Assembly: GCA_965242565.1 (NCBI GenBank)
Contig: OZ251457.1
Coordinates: 372,001-436,000, forward strand
Direction: 5' to 3'
DNA length: 64,000 nucleotides
Source of the DNA: CATQGW01 sp965242565
GTDB lineage: Bacteria; Chloroflexota; Dehalococcoidia; Bin125
In this document: positions 41,946 to 51,000 of the stretch, piece after piece
Position numbering within the stretch: position 1 is the first letter of the stretch
Layout of the letters: each line of letters opens with the position of its first letter
Notes under the pieces: generated by a model
The model's input: the letters and a program-made list of their open reading frames with translations, nothing else
Told to the model about the DNA's origin: nothing
Database searches by the model: none
Program-made: the position numbers and the translations under genes

Positions 41946-42773
41946 CTATGCGAGAGGCTTCGCCTCTGAGACGCGGAATAGCCGCTCGGCATTCGCGGTC
42001 GTTTGCGCGCCGAACTCCGGCAGCGGCACCCCGCGCAACTCGGCGATCCGCTGCGCTGTTTCGGCTACGTAGGCGGGCTCGTTGCGGCGGCCGCGGCGGG
42101 CCTGCGGCGAGAGGTGGGGGCAATCTGTTTCTACGACGATTGCGTCCTCGCGCAGGGCTTTGGCGGCGCTGCGCAACTCATCGTTTTTCGGGTATGTGAC
42201 CGGGCCGGCGAACGAGATCAGGAAGCCCATTTCGGCGTAGGCGAGGGCCAGCGTGTCGTGGCCGGAGAAGCAGTGGATGACGCCGACGGGCGCGCCGCGG
42301 CGGCAGCTTGCGCCCCACGGGGCGAGCACGTCCCACGTCTCATCGTGCGCGTCACGCGAGTGGATGATCACTGGCAGGTTGAGCTCCTCCGCCAGCTCGA
42401 GCTGCTCGCGGAAGGCGCGGAACTGCGCCTCGCGCGGCGAGAGGTTGCGGTAGAAATCGAGGCCGATTTCGCCGATCGCGACGACCGACTCGCTCGCCGC
42501 CAGTGCGCGCAGCTCGCGCGATGCTTCCGCCGACCAGTCTTTGGCGTCGTGCGGATGCAGCCCGACCGAGGCGTAGACGCCGTCGTGCGCTTCGGCCAGG
42601 CGCACGGCGGCGCGGCTGGTCTCGAGGTCGGTGCCGACGGTGACGCAGCGCTCGACGCCCGCCTCGCGGGCGCGTTGGAGCACGGCGTCGATCTCGCTCA
42701 GCAGCGCCGGGTCGTGCAGGTGCGCGTGGGTGTCGAAGAGGCGGATCGTCGCGTTGTTGTCGGCGTCGCTCAT
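41946..42773 (-). CDS. tatD: TatD-family metal-dependent DNase
   Basis: This TIM-barrel metal-dependent hydrolase acts as a 3'-5' deoxyribonuclease or in D-aminoacyl/RNA quality control, depending on the member. The metal sites are visible as FDTHAHLHD (H16, H18), AIGEIGLDFYR, VIIHSRDAHDE, VIHCFSG and VETDCPHLSP. The 275-residue length is normal. The ATG overlaps the metG stop as ATGA, and the metG-tatD order is common in many bacteria. A decayed copy of its 3' part lies 1.5 kb downstream. The C-terminus (AERLFRVSEAKPLA) is intact here. Confidence 0.93.
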   Translation of the reverse strand: MSDADNNATIRLFDTHAHLHDPALLSEIDAVLQRAREAGVERCVTVGTDLETSRAAVRLAEAHDGVYASVGLHPHDAKDWSAEASRELRALAASESVVAIGEIGLDFYRNLSPREAQFRAFREQLELAEELNLPVIIHSRDAHDETWDVLAPWGASCRRGAPVGVIHCFSGHDTLALAYAEMGFLISFAGPVTYPKNDELRSAAKALREDAIVVETDCPHLSPQARRGRRNEPAYVAETAQRIAELRGVPLPEFGAQTTANAERLFRVSEAKPLA

Positions 42774-44437
42774 GTGCCCAGCCTCGCTTCCTCTTCCTCG
42801 ACGATTGAGGGGTCGAGCTTGCGGAACAGGGGGACGGGCTGTTGCAGCTGGGCGCCGGGGCGCAGCGCGTGCAGCTGCCAGCCGAGCGACTCCACGCCGC
42901 CCTCCGCGCCGAGCAGCCCGTGCAGCGTTTGGCAGCTGAACGGTAGGTACGGAGCGAGCGCGGTGCGCAGCGCGGCGATCACGTTCAGCGCCGTGTAGAG
43001 CGAGCGCGCCGCCGCCTCGTGATCCTCTTTGACCGCCTGCCACGGCGCGGTCTGGTCGAGGTAGCGGTTGGTCTGCTGCGCCAGCGCGAACGCCTGCTGG
43101 AGGCCCTGGCGCAGGTGTACCGCCTCGATCGACGCGCCGACCTGCTCCAGCGTCGACTGCGCCTGGTCGAGCAGCCGCGTTGAGTCGCGGTCCAGCGGGC
43201 CCGGCTCCGGCACGCGCGCGTCGAAATGACGGTTGACCAGCGAGAGCACGCGGTTGACCAGATTGCCCCAGGTGGCGACCAGTTCGTCGTTGTTGCGCCG
43301 CAGGAATTCGCCCCAGGAGAAATCGCTGTCCGACGTTTCCGGCATCTGCGCGGCCAGCGCGTAGCGCAGCGGATCGGGGTCGTAGCGGCTGAGGTAGTCG
43401 TTGACCCAGACGGCCCAACGCTTGCTGGTGCTGGCCTTGCTGCCGGACATGGTGATGTACTGATTGGCGGGCACGTCGTAGGGCAGGTTGTAGCCGCCCG
43501 CGCCGAGCAGGATGGCGGGCCAGATCACGGTGTGGAAGGGCACATTGTCCTTGCCGATGAAGTTGTAGATGCGCGCGTCGGACGACTGCCAGAAGTCGCG
43601 CCACGCTTCCGGCTCGCCGCGCGCCTGCGCCCACTCGACCGTCGCCGAGAGGTAGCCGATCACGGCCTCGAACCAGACGTAGATACGCTTTTCCTCCCAG
43701 CCGTCGAGCGGCACCGGCACGCCCCAGGCGATGTCGCGGGTGATGGCGCGGTCCTGCAGGCCCTCGCGCAGCATCCCGCGGGTGAAGTTGAGCACATGCG
43801 CGCGCCAGTGCTCCTTGCCCTCGGCCAGCCACTCGGCGAGCGGCTGCTCGAAGGCGGTGAGCCGCAGGAAGTAGTGCTCCGAGCTGCGCAGCTCGGGCGT
43901 CGCGCCGGTCGCGCGCGAGCGCGGCTCGAGCAGGTCCACGGCGTCCAGCTGCCGCCCGCAGGCGTCGCACTGATCGCCCCGCGCGCCCGGATCATGGCAG
44001 TGCGGGCAGGTGCCCTCGATGTAGCGATCGGGCAGAAAGCGGCGCGCCTCCGCGTCGTAGAACAGCTCCTGCGTCGCCTTGAACAGGTGGCCGTTCTCCA
44101 GCAGCCGGTTGAACAGATCGTGCGTCACATCGCGGTGGTTGTCGGTCATCGTGGTCGTGAAGGTGTCGAACGAGATGCCCATGCCCTGCCAGGTGTCGAG
44201 GATCGACTGGTGGAATTCGGCGACGACCTGCTCTGGCGCGCGGCCTTCTTCATCGGCCCGCACGGTGATCGGCGTGCCGTGCGTGTCGGAGCCGGAGACC
44301 ATCGCTACGCGGTTGCCGCGGATGCGGTGGTAGCGGGCGAAGATGTCGGCGGGCAGGTAGGCGCCGCCCAGCTGCCCGTGGTGGATCGGCCCGTTGGCGT
44401 AGGGCCAGGCGACGCAGACGAGGATCTTGTCGGTCAC
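42770..44437 (-). CDS. metG: methionyl-tRNA synthetase
   Basis: This class I synthetase charges tRNA-Met. At 555 residues it is the short form without the C-terminal tRNA-binding/dimerisation domain. The HIGH signature is in AWPYANGPIHHGQLGG (HHGQ, residues 19-22). A zinc knuckle is present (CPHCHDPGARGDQCDACG). The KMSKS loop reads SGSKASTSKRWAVWV, an STS-type variant. The anticodon-domain helices contain NRVLSLVNRHF. The start is GTG at 44437, preceded by GGGGAG. It overlaps tatD by 4 bases. Confidence 0.93.
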   Translation of the reverse strand: MTDKILVCVAWPYANGPIHHGQLGGAYLPADIFARYHRIRGNRVAMVSGSDTHGTPITVRADEEGRAPEQVVAEFHQSILDTWQGMGISFDTFTTTMTDNHRDVTHDLFNRLLENGHLFKATQELFYDAEARRFLPDRYIEGTCPHCHDPGARGDQCDACGRQLDAVDLLEPRSRATGATPELRSSEHYFLRLTAFEQPLAEWLAEGKEHWRAHVLNFTRGMLREGLQDRAITRDIAWGVPVPLDGWEEKRIYVWFEAVIGYLSATVEWAQARGEPEAWRDFWQSSDARIYNFIGKDNVPFHTVIWPAILLGAGGYNLPYDVPANQYITMSGSKASTSKRWAVWVNDYLSRYDPDPLRYALAAQMPETSDSDFSWGEFLRRNNDELVATWGNLVNRVLSLVNRHFDARVPEPGPLDRDSTRLLDQAQSTLEQVGASIEAVHLRQGLQQAFALAQQTNRYLDQTAPWQAVKEDHEAAARSLYTALNVIAALRTALAPYLPFSCQTLHGLLGAEGGVESLGWQLHALRPGAQLQQPVPLFRKLDPSIVEEEEARLGT

Positions 44438-44560
44438 AACAGCCCGCTCCCCGCAACAGGCGCGCAGCTGCGCCTCGAGCGATTGTAAAGCGTCGCACGC
44501 CCCGCACAGGCGGTCAAACGGGCGGCGCGGGGGAGGCAGAAGCGGCGCTGTGCCGTTTGC

Positions 44561-44594
44561 GTCGAGATACCCGCGGCAAGCGCGGGTATGACGG
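44561..44594. repeat. R3 hairpin between metG and rsmI
   Basis: GTCGAGATACCCGCGGCAAG with the matching GCGCGGGTAT arm forms a strong hairpin of the R3 family. Copies are also found near 37066, 52132 and 59017. Confidence 0.6.
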
Positions 44595-44652
44595 GATTGG
44601 GGGTGCGGGCGCGACGGGATTGGAGGCATTGGTGTGGGGCGGATTGCGGCTG

Positions 44653-45507
44653 CTAGGGCGGCCAGAGGGCGTAGACCTCGCGGCGCGGGCGGCCGGAGCG
44701 TTGGGCGATTTCGCGGCTGGCGTTTGCGCGGCTCGCACCCCCGGCCGCGGCCGCCGCCAGCGCTTCGCGTACTACGTCGTCGCTCCAGACCTCCTCCAGC
44801 GGCTCCGGCGGGATCAGCAGGATCGTGAACTCGCCGCGCGGTTCGGCGAACGCCTCAACCGCCTCGGCCGGCGTGCCGCGCCAGACCTGTTCGTGCAGCT
44901 TCGTCAGCTCGCGCCCGATGATCAGCTCCGCGTCGGGCAGCAGTTCGGCGAGCTCGCGCAGCGTGCCCTTGATGCGGTGGGGCGATTCGAACATCGTGGT
45001 GGGCAGCCCGGCTTCGGCGAAGGCCAGCAGCGCCCGCCGTCGCGCGGCGCTGCGGCGCGGCAGGAAGCCGCTCAGCCGCAGCTCCGCTCCGCGTGTGCCG
45101 GCCGCCGACCAGAGCGCGATCGGCGCGGCGGGGCCGGGGATTGGGACCACCCGAATGCCGCGTGCCGACGCCTCCGCGACCAGCGCGCGGCCGGGATCCG
45201 AGACGCCCGGCGTGCCCGCGTCGCAGACCAGCGCCAGATTCTCGCCGCGCTCCAGACGCGCCAGCAGGCCCGGCCCGGTGCGCTCGCGGTTCTGGTCGTT
45301 GTAGTGCGTGACCGGTGTCTCGATTTCGTAGTGCGAGAGCAGCTTGGCCGCCGTGGGCGTGTTCTCCGCCGCGATCAGATCGACCTCGCGCAGCACCCGC
45401 AGGGCGCGCAGCGTGATGTCCTCCAGATTGCCGATCGGGGTGGCGACGACGAACAGTGCGCCTGGAGAGACACCTGGAGGGACGCCTGGGCTGGGCAAAT
45501 CCGGCAC
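44653..45507 (-). CDS. rsmI: 16S rRNA (cytidine-1402-2'-O)-methyltransferase
   Basis: This enzyme methylates the ribose of C1402 in the 16S rRNA decoding centre. The 284-residue tetrapyrrole-methylase-fold protein has LFVVATPIGNLEDITLRAL at its N-terminus, AENTPTAAKLLSHY, LVCDAGTPGVSDPG, and FESPHRIKGTL followed by IGRELTKLHEQ. The frame is open further upstream to 45741, but conserved homology begins just after 45507. The GTG there lies exactly 6 bases after a TATTCT box, indicating a leaderless start. TTG at 45498 is an alternative. It is divergent from guaB3. Confidence 0.88.
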   Translation of the reverse strand: MPDLPSPGVPPGVSPGALFVVATPIGNLEDITLRALRVLREVDLIAAENTPTAAKLLSHYEIETPVTHYNDQNRERTGPGLLARLERGENLALVCDAGTPGVSDPGRALVAEASARGIRVVPIPGPAAPIALWSAAGTRGAELRLSGFLPRRSAARRRALLAFAEAGLPTTMFESPHRIKGTLRELAELLPDAELIIGRELTKLHEQVWRGTPAEAVEAFAEPRGEFTILLIPPEPLEEVWSDDVVREALAAAAAGGASRANASREIAQRSGRPRREVYALWPP

Positions 45508-45513
45508 AGCGTC

Positions 45514-45519
45514 AGAATA
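45514..45519 (-). promoter_or_regulatory. candidate -10 box for leaderless rsmI
   Basis: On the minus strand TATTCT is followed by 6 bases and the GTG start of rsmI, the same geometry as at dnaX. The rest of the 317-base spacer 45508-45824 has no gene. It holds a possible plus-strand -10 box (TACCAT, 45648-45653) and the hairpin described next. Confidence 0.4.
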
Positions 45520-45756
45520 CGCGCCGCACCCAGACCGAACCGAATCGAGCGGGGATCGGGCCAGGATCGGGCTAGTTTGTTGCCTGCGCAACGAGCGCGC
45601 AGTGGGCGCGCCATAAATCGAGTCGGGAACGAGGCGCGGGATCGCGCTACCATATCGCGCAATCGGAGGCGAGCGTGCAAGCTGGCGTGCCACGATCCAT
45701 CCCGCCCCTGGGCCGGCCCATGGGCCGACTTGCGGGCCCAACCGGTCATCACTGTG

Positions 45757-45779
45757 CAGCGCGGCGTCATGCCGCGCTG
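45757..45779 (+). promoter_or_regulatory. hairpin in the guaB3 leader
   Basis: CAGCGCGGC-GTCAT-GCCGCGCTG is a perfect 9-bp stem followed by TTGCGTT, 46 bases before the guaB3 ATG. It may be a leader attenuator or a weak terminator controlling guaB3. Confidence 0.45.
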
Positions 45780-45824
45780 TTGCGTTAACGCGCGGTCTGC
45801 GGCGCGACGCGCGGAGGAGGAGCC

Positions 45825-47024
45825 ATGACCACGCTGACCGAACCGAGCGCGATGGCTGAGACGCTCAGCGGCGAACGCGCCTCCGCTCCGCCGCCGCTGC
45901 GCAAGCAGCTGCACGAGGCCTACGGCTTCGACGATGTGGCGATCGTGCCCGGCGCGCTCACAATCAACCCTGAGCTGACCGATGTGCGCAGCGAGATCGC
46001 CGGCCAGACGCTCGACATCCCCATCCTCGCCGCCGCGATGGACGCCGTGGTCGACCCGCAGTTCGCGATCGACGTCGGCCAGCGCGGCGGCCTGGCAGTG
46101 CTAAACCTCGAGGGCTTGCAGTGCCGCTTCGAGCAGCCCGAAGCGATCCTCGCCGAGGTGGCGGCGAGCGACACCGACGGCGCAACCGAAATCCTCCAGC
46201 GCGCCTACACCGCGCCGATCCGCGACGAGCTGATCGGCCGCCGCATCGCCGAAATCAAGGCCGGCGGCGCGGCTGCCGCCGTCTCCGTCACACCGCCCAA
46301 CGCCAAGCGGCTGGCCGGCATCGTGCGCGAGGCGCAGGCCGATGTGTTCGTCGTGCAGTCCACCGTCACCACCGCCCGCCACCTCTCGCGCTCCGAGCGC
46401 GGCTTAATCCTGCACGAGCTGATCCGCGAGATCGGCATCCCCACCATCGTCGGCAACACGGTCGGCTTCGGCGCATCAATCGAGCTGATGGAAGAGGGCA
46501 TCGCCGCGCTGCTGGTTGGGGTGGGGCCGGGCGCAGCCTGCACCAGCCGCGAGGTGTTGGGCATCGGCGTGCCGCAGGTCTCCGCCACGATCGAGTGCGC
46601 CCACGCCCGCGACGCCTACCTCGCCCGCACCGGGCGCTACGTGCCGATCATCACCGACGGCGGCATCCGCACTGGCGGCGATTTCTGCAAGTCGTTCGTC
46701 GCCGGCGCCGACGCCGTGATGATCGGCTCGCCCTTCGCCGGCACGATGGAAGCCCCCGGCCGCGGCTTCCACTGGGGCATGGCCACGCCGCACGCCGAAC
46801 TCCCCCGCGGCGTCCGCGTCCATGTCGGACGCCACACCACCCTCGACCGCCTGCTCTTCGGCCCCACCTCCCGCACCGACGGCACCGAAAACCTGATCGG
46901 CGCCCTCCGCACCTGCATGGGCAGCGTCGGCGCAGAAGTCATCCGCGACCTCCACAGCACCGAGATGGTAGTAGCCCCCGCCATCAAAACCGAAGGCAAG
47001 CGCTACCAAATGCTCCGCGACTAA
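45825..47024 (+). CDS. GuaB3-type IMP dehydrogenase-related protein
   Basis: This 399-residue TIM-barrel enzyme of the IMPDH/GMP reductase superfamily has no CBS domains, as in the GuaB3 group of actinobacteria, cyanobacteria and Chloroflexota. Key segments are FDDVAIVPG, ILAAAMDAVVDPQFAI and the catalytic-loop GVGPGAACTSREVLGIGVPQ with Cys in place of the IMPDH nucleophile. IITDGGIRTGGDFCKSFVAGADAVMIGSPFAG also matches. Some members act as GMP reductases, so IMPDH activity is not certain. The ATG follows GGAGGAGGAG. It is downstream of a 300-base leader with a strong hairpin and is divergent from rsmI. Confidence 0.88.
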   Translation: MTTLTEPSAMAETLSGERASAPPPLRKQLHEAYGFDDVAIVPGALTINPELTDVRSEIAGQTLDIPILAAAMDAVVDPQFAIDVGQRGGLAVLNLEGLQCRFEQPEAILAEVAASDTDGATEILQRAYTAPIRDELIGRRIAEIKAGGAAAAVSVTPPNAKRLAGIVREAQADVFVVQSTVTTARHLSRSERGLILHELIREIGIPTIVGNTVGFGASIELMEEGIAALLVGVGPGAACTSREVLGIGVPQVSATIECAHARDAYLARTGRYVPIITDGGIRTGGDFCKSFVAGADAVMIGSPFAGTMEAPGRGFHWGMATPHAELPRGVRVHVGRHTTLDRLLFGPTSRTDGTENLIGALRTCMGSVGAEVIRDLHSTEMVVAPAIKTEGKRYQMLRD

Positions 47025-47048
47025 CCCCGCCCCCGCCCCCCCTTTCCT

Positions 47049-47800
47049 CGTCATTCCCGCCCCCGAGCGGGAATCGGCCCGAGCGCCCTCCAACCCCCGT
47101 CACGCGCGCCCCCCCTTCCGTCGCCCCAGACTTGATCTGGGGCCCATACCCAACGATGTGCGCAGCGCCGACGCCCCAAGCCCGCCTCCTCCCGCCACTC
47201 CCGCCGCCGCCCCCACTCCGCCACACCCGCCCACCCCCACTCCTCGTCATCCCCGCCCCCTCTCTCCCCGTCATTCCCGCCCCCGAGCGGGAATCGGCCC
47301 CGTGTGCCCTCCAACCCCCGTCACGCGCGCTCCCCTTCCGTCGCCCCAGACTTGATCTGGGGCCCATACCCAACGCCGTGCGCAGCGCCGACGCCCTAAG
47401 CCCACCCCCACCCCGCCACTCCCGCCGCCGCCCCCACTCCGCCACACCCGCCCACCCCCACTTCCTCGTCATCCCCGTCCCCACTTCCCCGTCATTCCCG
47501 CCCCCGAGCGGGAATCGGCCCGAGCGCCCTCCAACCCCCGTCACGCGCGCTCCCCTTCCGTCGCCCCAGACTTGATCTGGGGCCCATACGGCGGTCGTTG
47601 GCGGCACGAAGTCCCGAGCGGCCTGCGAACGGGGTTGGCGGGCTGCTCGGGGCCTCCGTGCCGCGAAGGGGGTTGGGTATGGGCCCCAGATCAAGTCTGG
47701 GGCGACGGAAGGAAAGGCGCCGGAACGAGGGGTGGCGGCGGGCTCGTGACAGATTCCCGCTCGGGGGCGGGAATGACGGAAAGGGAGGGGCGCGGGAATG
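47049..47800. repeat. tandem ~220-bp repeat with R1/R2 units and inverted R2 pair
   Basis: The 976-base spacer 47025-48000 has no gene. A block of about 220 bases carries R1 (ATTCCCGC..GCGGGAAT), then R2 (GCCCCAGACTTGATCTGGGG). It is present 2.5 times in tandem, starting near 47049, 47269 and 47488, with few changes. The last R2 (47561-47586) pairs with an inverted R2 (47680-47705) to form a ~150-bp element, followed by an inverted R1 (47750-47777) and a short GGGAATGACGG-type tandem array up to ~47830. Confidence 0.8.
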
Positions 47801-47918
47801 ACGGAAAGGGAGGGGCGCGGGAATGACGGGGTGGGAGGGGCGGGGCTGGGGGTGGGGCGGTGGACCGCGGTGGACCGCTTGGATGGCGGGGGGAGCGGGG
47901 GTGGTGCTAGGCTGCGGC

Positions 47919-47927
47919 TGGCATAAT
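47919..47927 (+). promoter_or_regulatory. extended -10 promoter of the large secreted protein
   Basis: TGG-CATAAT (47919-47927) is an extended -10 type element about 74 bases before the ATG at 48001. A TAGGCT box at 47908-47913 is an alternative. A ribosome binding site AAAGGGA lies just before the gene. Confidence 0.45.
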
Positions 47928-48000
47928 CTGGGTGCGGCTCTCCGCGGCATGCGGGGGGCGGCTCCCTCCGGGACAGACCGACGGACGAAAGGGACCGGCT

Positions 48001-51000
48001 ATGTTGACCATCTTGGGCCTGCGCGGCCGCTCGGCTGCTCGACTCGGCTCCCTGCTGGCGCTGGGCGCGCTGATCGCGCTCGCGGCCGGAATCCTTACCC
48101 CCCCCCCCCCCACAAACGCGCAGCAGCCGGGCGTTCCCGCGGGGTTGGAACTGACGCTTTCGCTGGTCGATGACTCCGATAATGTGGTGCAGGCGGGCTC
48201 GACGATTACGGTGCGGGGGCAGGTGCGGCTGGAGGCGGGGCCCGAAGAGTTGAGTATCAGCGCCGGCGCGCTGCGGCTTTCGGCCGACCAGTCCTGGGAA
48301 ACGAACGATCGCGCGCGGCTCGGCCTGAGCGACCAGCTCCTACTCGCGTCCCTGGAGCAGGGTGACGAAATCACCGCCAACATAGTACATCCAGCGGCAC
48401 AGGCGGGGAATCCGCTGGGCAACAACGAAATGCTGCGGGTGCTGGCCTGGGACGGCGACACGATCGTGGGGCGCGCCGGGCCGGGGAACCCGGGCGGCGG
48501 GGACGACAACACCATCTACGTGTTCAGGGCCTCGACGGGCGCGCAGGTGGGGGGGCTCTATGCAAATGTAGCGGGGCCGCGTTCTGGATCTAACCTGTGC
48601 GCGTGGCCCTTTCCGTCTGGCTCCTGCTCGACGGAAGGTAACCGGGTCTGGGGCTGGGGGCGAGCGAACGACGACAACACCGGCAGCGCGGTCGCCGTCT
48701 GGCAGGAGGACGCGGACACGGCCTGGCTGTTCGTGGGCTCAACCTACATCGGCTGGTACGACGGCAACTACCACTATCAGAAGATAGGCGCGGTGTACAT
48801 CTACGAGATCGACTACAGCGCCGACCCGGTCGCGATCACCCAGCGGCGCGAGGTCCGTATGCCGTATGTCGCCGAGGCGCTTTCCAGGGGAACCTGGAAT
48901 GGACAAGGTGATGACGAAATGGCCCGCTACGGCGCGTCGGTGGCGATTTCGGCCGACGGCGGCACGCTGGCGGTGGGCGCACCCTACATGCACGATGTGG
49001 GCGCGGTCTACGTCTACACGCGCCCGGCGGGCGGCTGGGGCGCGCTGAACTGGGGCGACGCGGTGCGGGTCAGCCCGGTGGTGATCCCGCCCTGGGGCGA
49101 CGCCGCCAACGAGCGGCCGTTCGAGCCGCAGTCGAGCACCGACGGCCCCGGCGGGAGCGAGTGCGACGCCTACTGCCGGTCGGTCAGCTCCTACGTCGGC
49201 GATGTCGACGACAGAGGCACGGCCGGCCGCGCCATGTTCGGCGCCTACGTAGCGCTGTCGGCGGACGGGAGCGTGCTGGCGGTGTCGGCGCCGCGCAAGC
49301 GCTTCGCCTCGGACCGGACGGCCGGTTCGGGCCGCTTCCGCGGCGGCAACAGCCTGCCCTCACACGGCGAGCTGCTGGTCTTCCTCGAGCCGGCCGGCGG
49401 CTGGAGCTCGGTGCCGAACTACAAGACCGGTCGGACCGAAATCAGGCAGCCCGACAGCGCGGCGAACTTCGACGAGACCATGCATTACCAGCCGGGCCCG
49501 AACAAGCGGGTCAACGCGCCGGACTGGAAATTCTCGTTCGACTGGACGGACGCCCAGAACCACTGGCTGGGGGAGCGTCTGGCGCTGTCGCCGGACGGGA
49601 CGACGCTGGCGGCGAGCGATCGTCACAACGACGCGGTGCAGATCTTCCAGGTGTCGTCGCCGGAGCGCTGGGCGTCGGGCCCGACCGCGCCAAGCGCGCA
49701 GATCACCGGAATAGAGGACGGCGGACGCTGGGGCGGCTTCGACTTCAACGTCGACGGCGCCCGCTTCGCGCTGGGCGACCCGACGTACAGCTCAGCCGAC
49801 GTCAGCAATCAGGGGCGGGTGCTGCTCTTCGACCGCCCGGGCGACGGGACGTGGGAGCGCGCGACGGCGGCCGAGGCGGAGGCGCTGCTGCCGCCGACGG
49901 AGCCGAACGATCGCCGGGTCAACAACGAGCGCTACGGCCGGAGTCTGGCCTGGCAGTTGAACACCGGCCCCCGCGCGCTGGCCGTGGGGGCCGGCGAAGT
50001 CACCAACGTGGTGGGCGGCGGCGCCAACGTCGGCCCCGGTCGGCTCTGGACGCTGGCGACCACGCTCGAGTGCCCGATCAGCGAACGGACGGACGCGGAC
50101 GGCACCACGCGCACCTCGGTCTGCACGGTGGATCTGGGCGATACGACGGTGGTGATACCGAAGGGCACGCCGGAGGGGCCGTTCACGATCAGCGGGAGCG
50201 TAACGCTGGTCTACGGTACGGACGCGGACGGGCAACCGCTGAGCGTGCAGCGCACGGCGGACCTGGAGTTGCGGATCGGCACGGTGCAGGAGGTCGCGCA
50301 CGTGCGGCTGGACTTCGCCAACGACGACCGCGGCACGCCGAACGACGTTACGGACGACCGCCCGCAACCGAGCGCCTTGAGCCTGCGCGGTTCGAGTACG
50401 GTGCTGCGCCTGCAAATCCTGAACGAGCTCGAAAAAGCCTCGGCCGCGGGCAGCGTGGCTTCGGTAATCGTCACCGCGACGGCGGGCACGCTGAGCACGG
50501 AGTTCGGGAGCGGCTGCGCAACGGGCGGCGGCGCCGCCACCTGCCGGCTCGACGCCTCGGCCGTGAGCGCCTCCAACGCCGATAACATTCCAATCACGCT
50601 GACCCATCCGGGCCGCGAGGGTACGGCGCGGATCAGCGTACTGGTGATCGCGACCGACGGCTCGAGTCACGAGTCGGAGCAGCGCGAAGTCGTGCTGGCC
50701 GGCGCCCCGCGCGCGCTGGGCGTCTCCGAGCCGAGCGTCGCGCTGCTCAACATCGATACGCCGGACAGCGGCGCGGACAAAGACGACCGCGACGTGGTCA
50801 CGCTGACCGTCACGGCGACGGACCGCCTGGGCAGCCCGGTGCGGGCGGCCGATCGCAGTTACTCGTACCGGATTACCGGTCCCGACGACAAGCGGGTGGC
50901 GGCCTCGAAGATCGCCGTGCAGTGGCCGATCCGCGGCGGCGACAGTTGCGCGTCGACGGGAGCGACGGGGGCCGACCGGCCGAACGTGGTGAGCGCCGGC

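Noticed and set aside
42770..44437. Suspected loss of the KMSKS motif in metG
   Set aside because: The loop SKASTSKRW is at the right place and resembles the STS-type variants found in other bacterial MetRS, so it is a variant and not a loss.
47158..47694. Open frames in the repeat-filled spacer
   Set aside because: They consist of translated R1/R2 units, such as the recurring 'DLIWGPYP' phrase. Such phrases appear wherever the repeats occur and do not indicate a protein.
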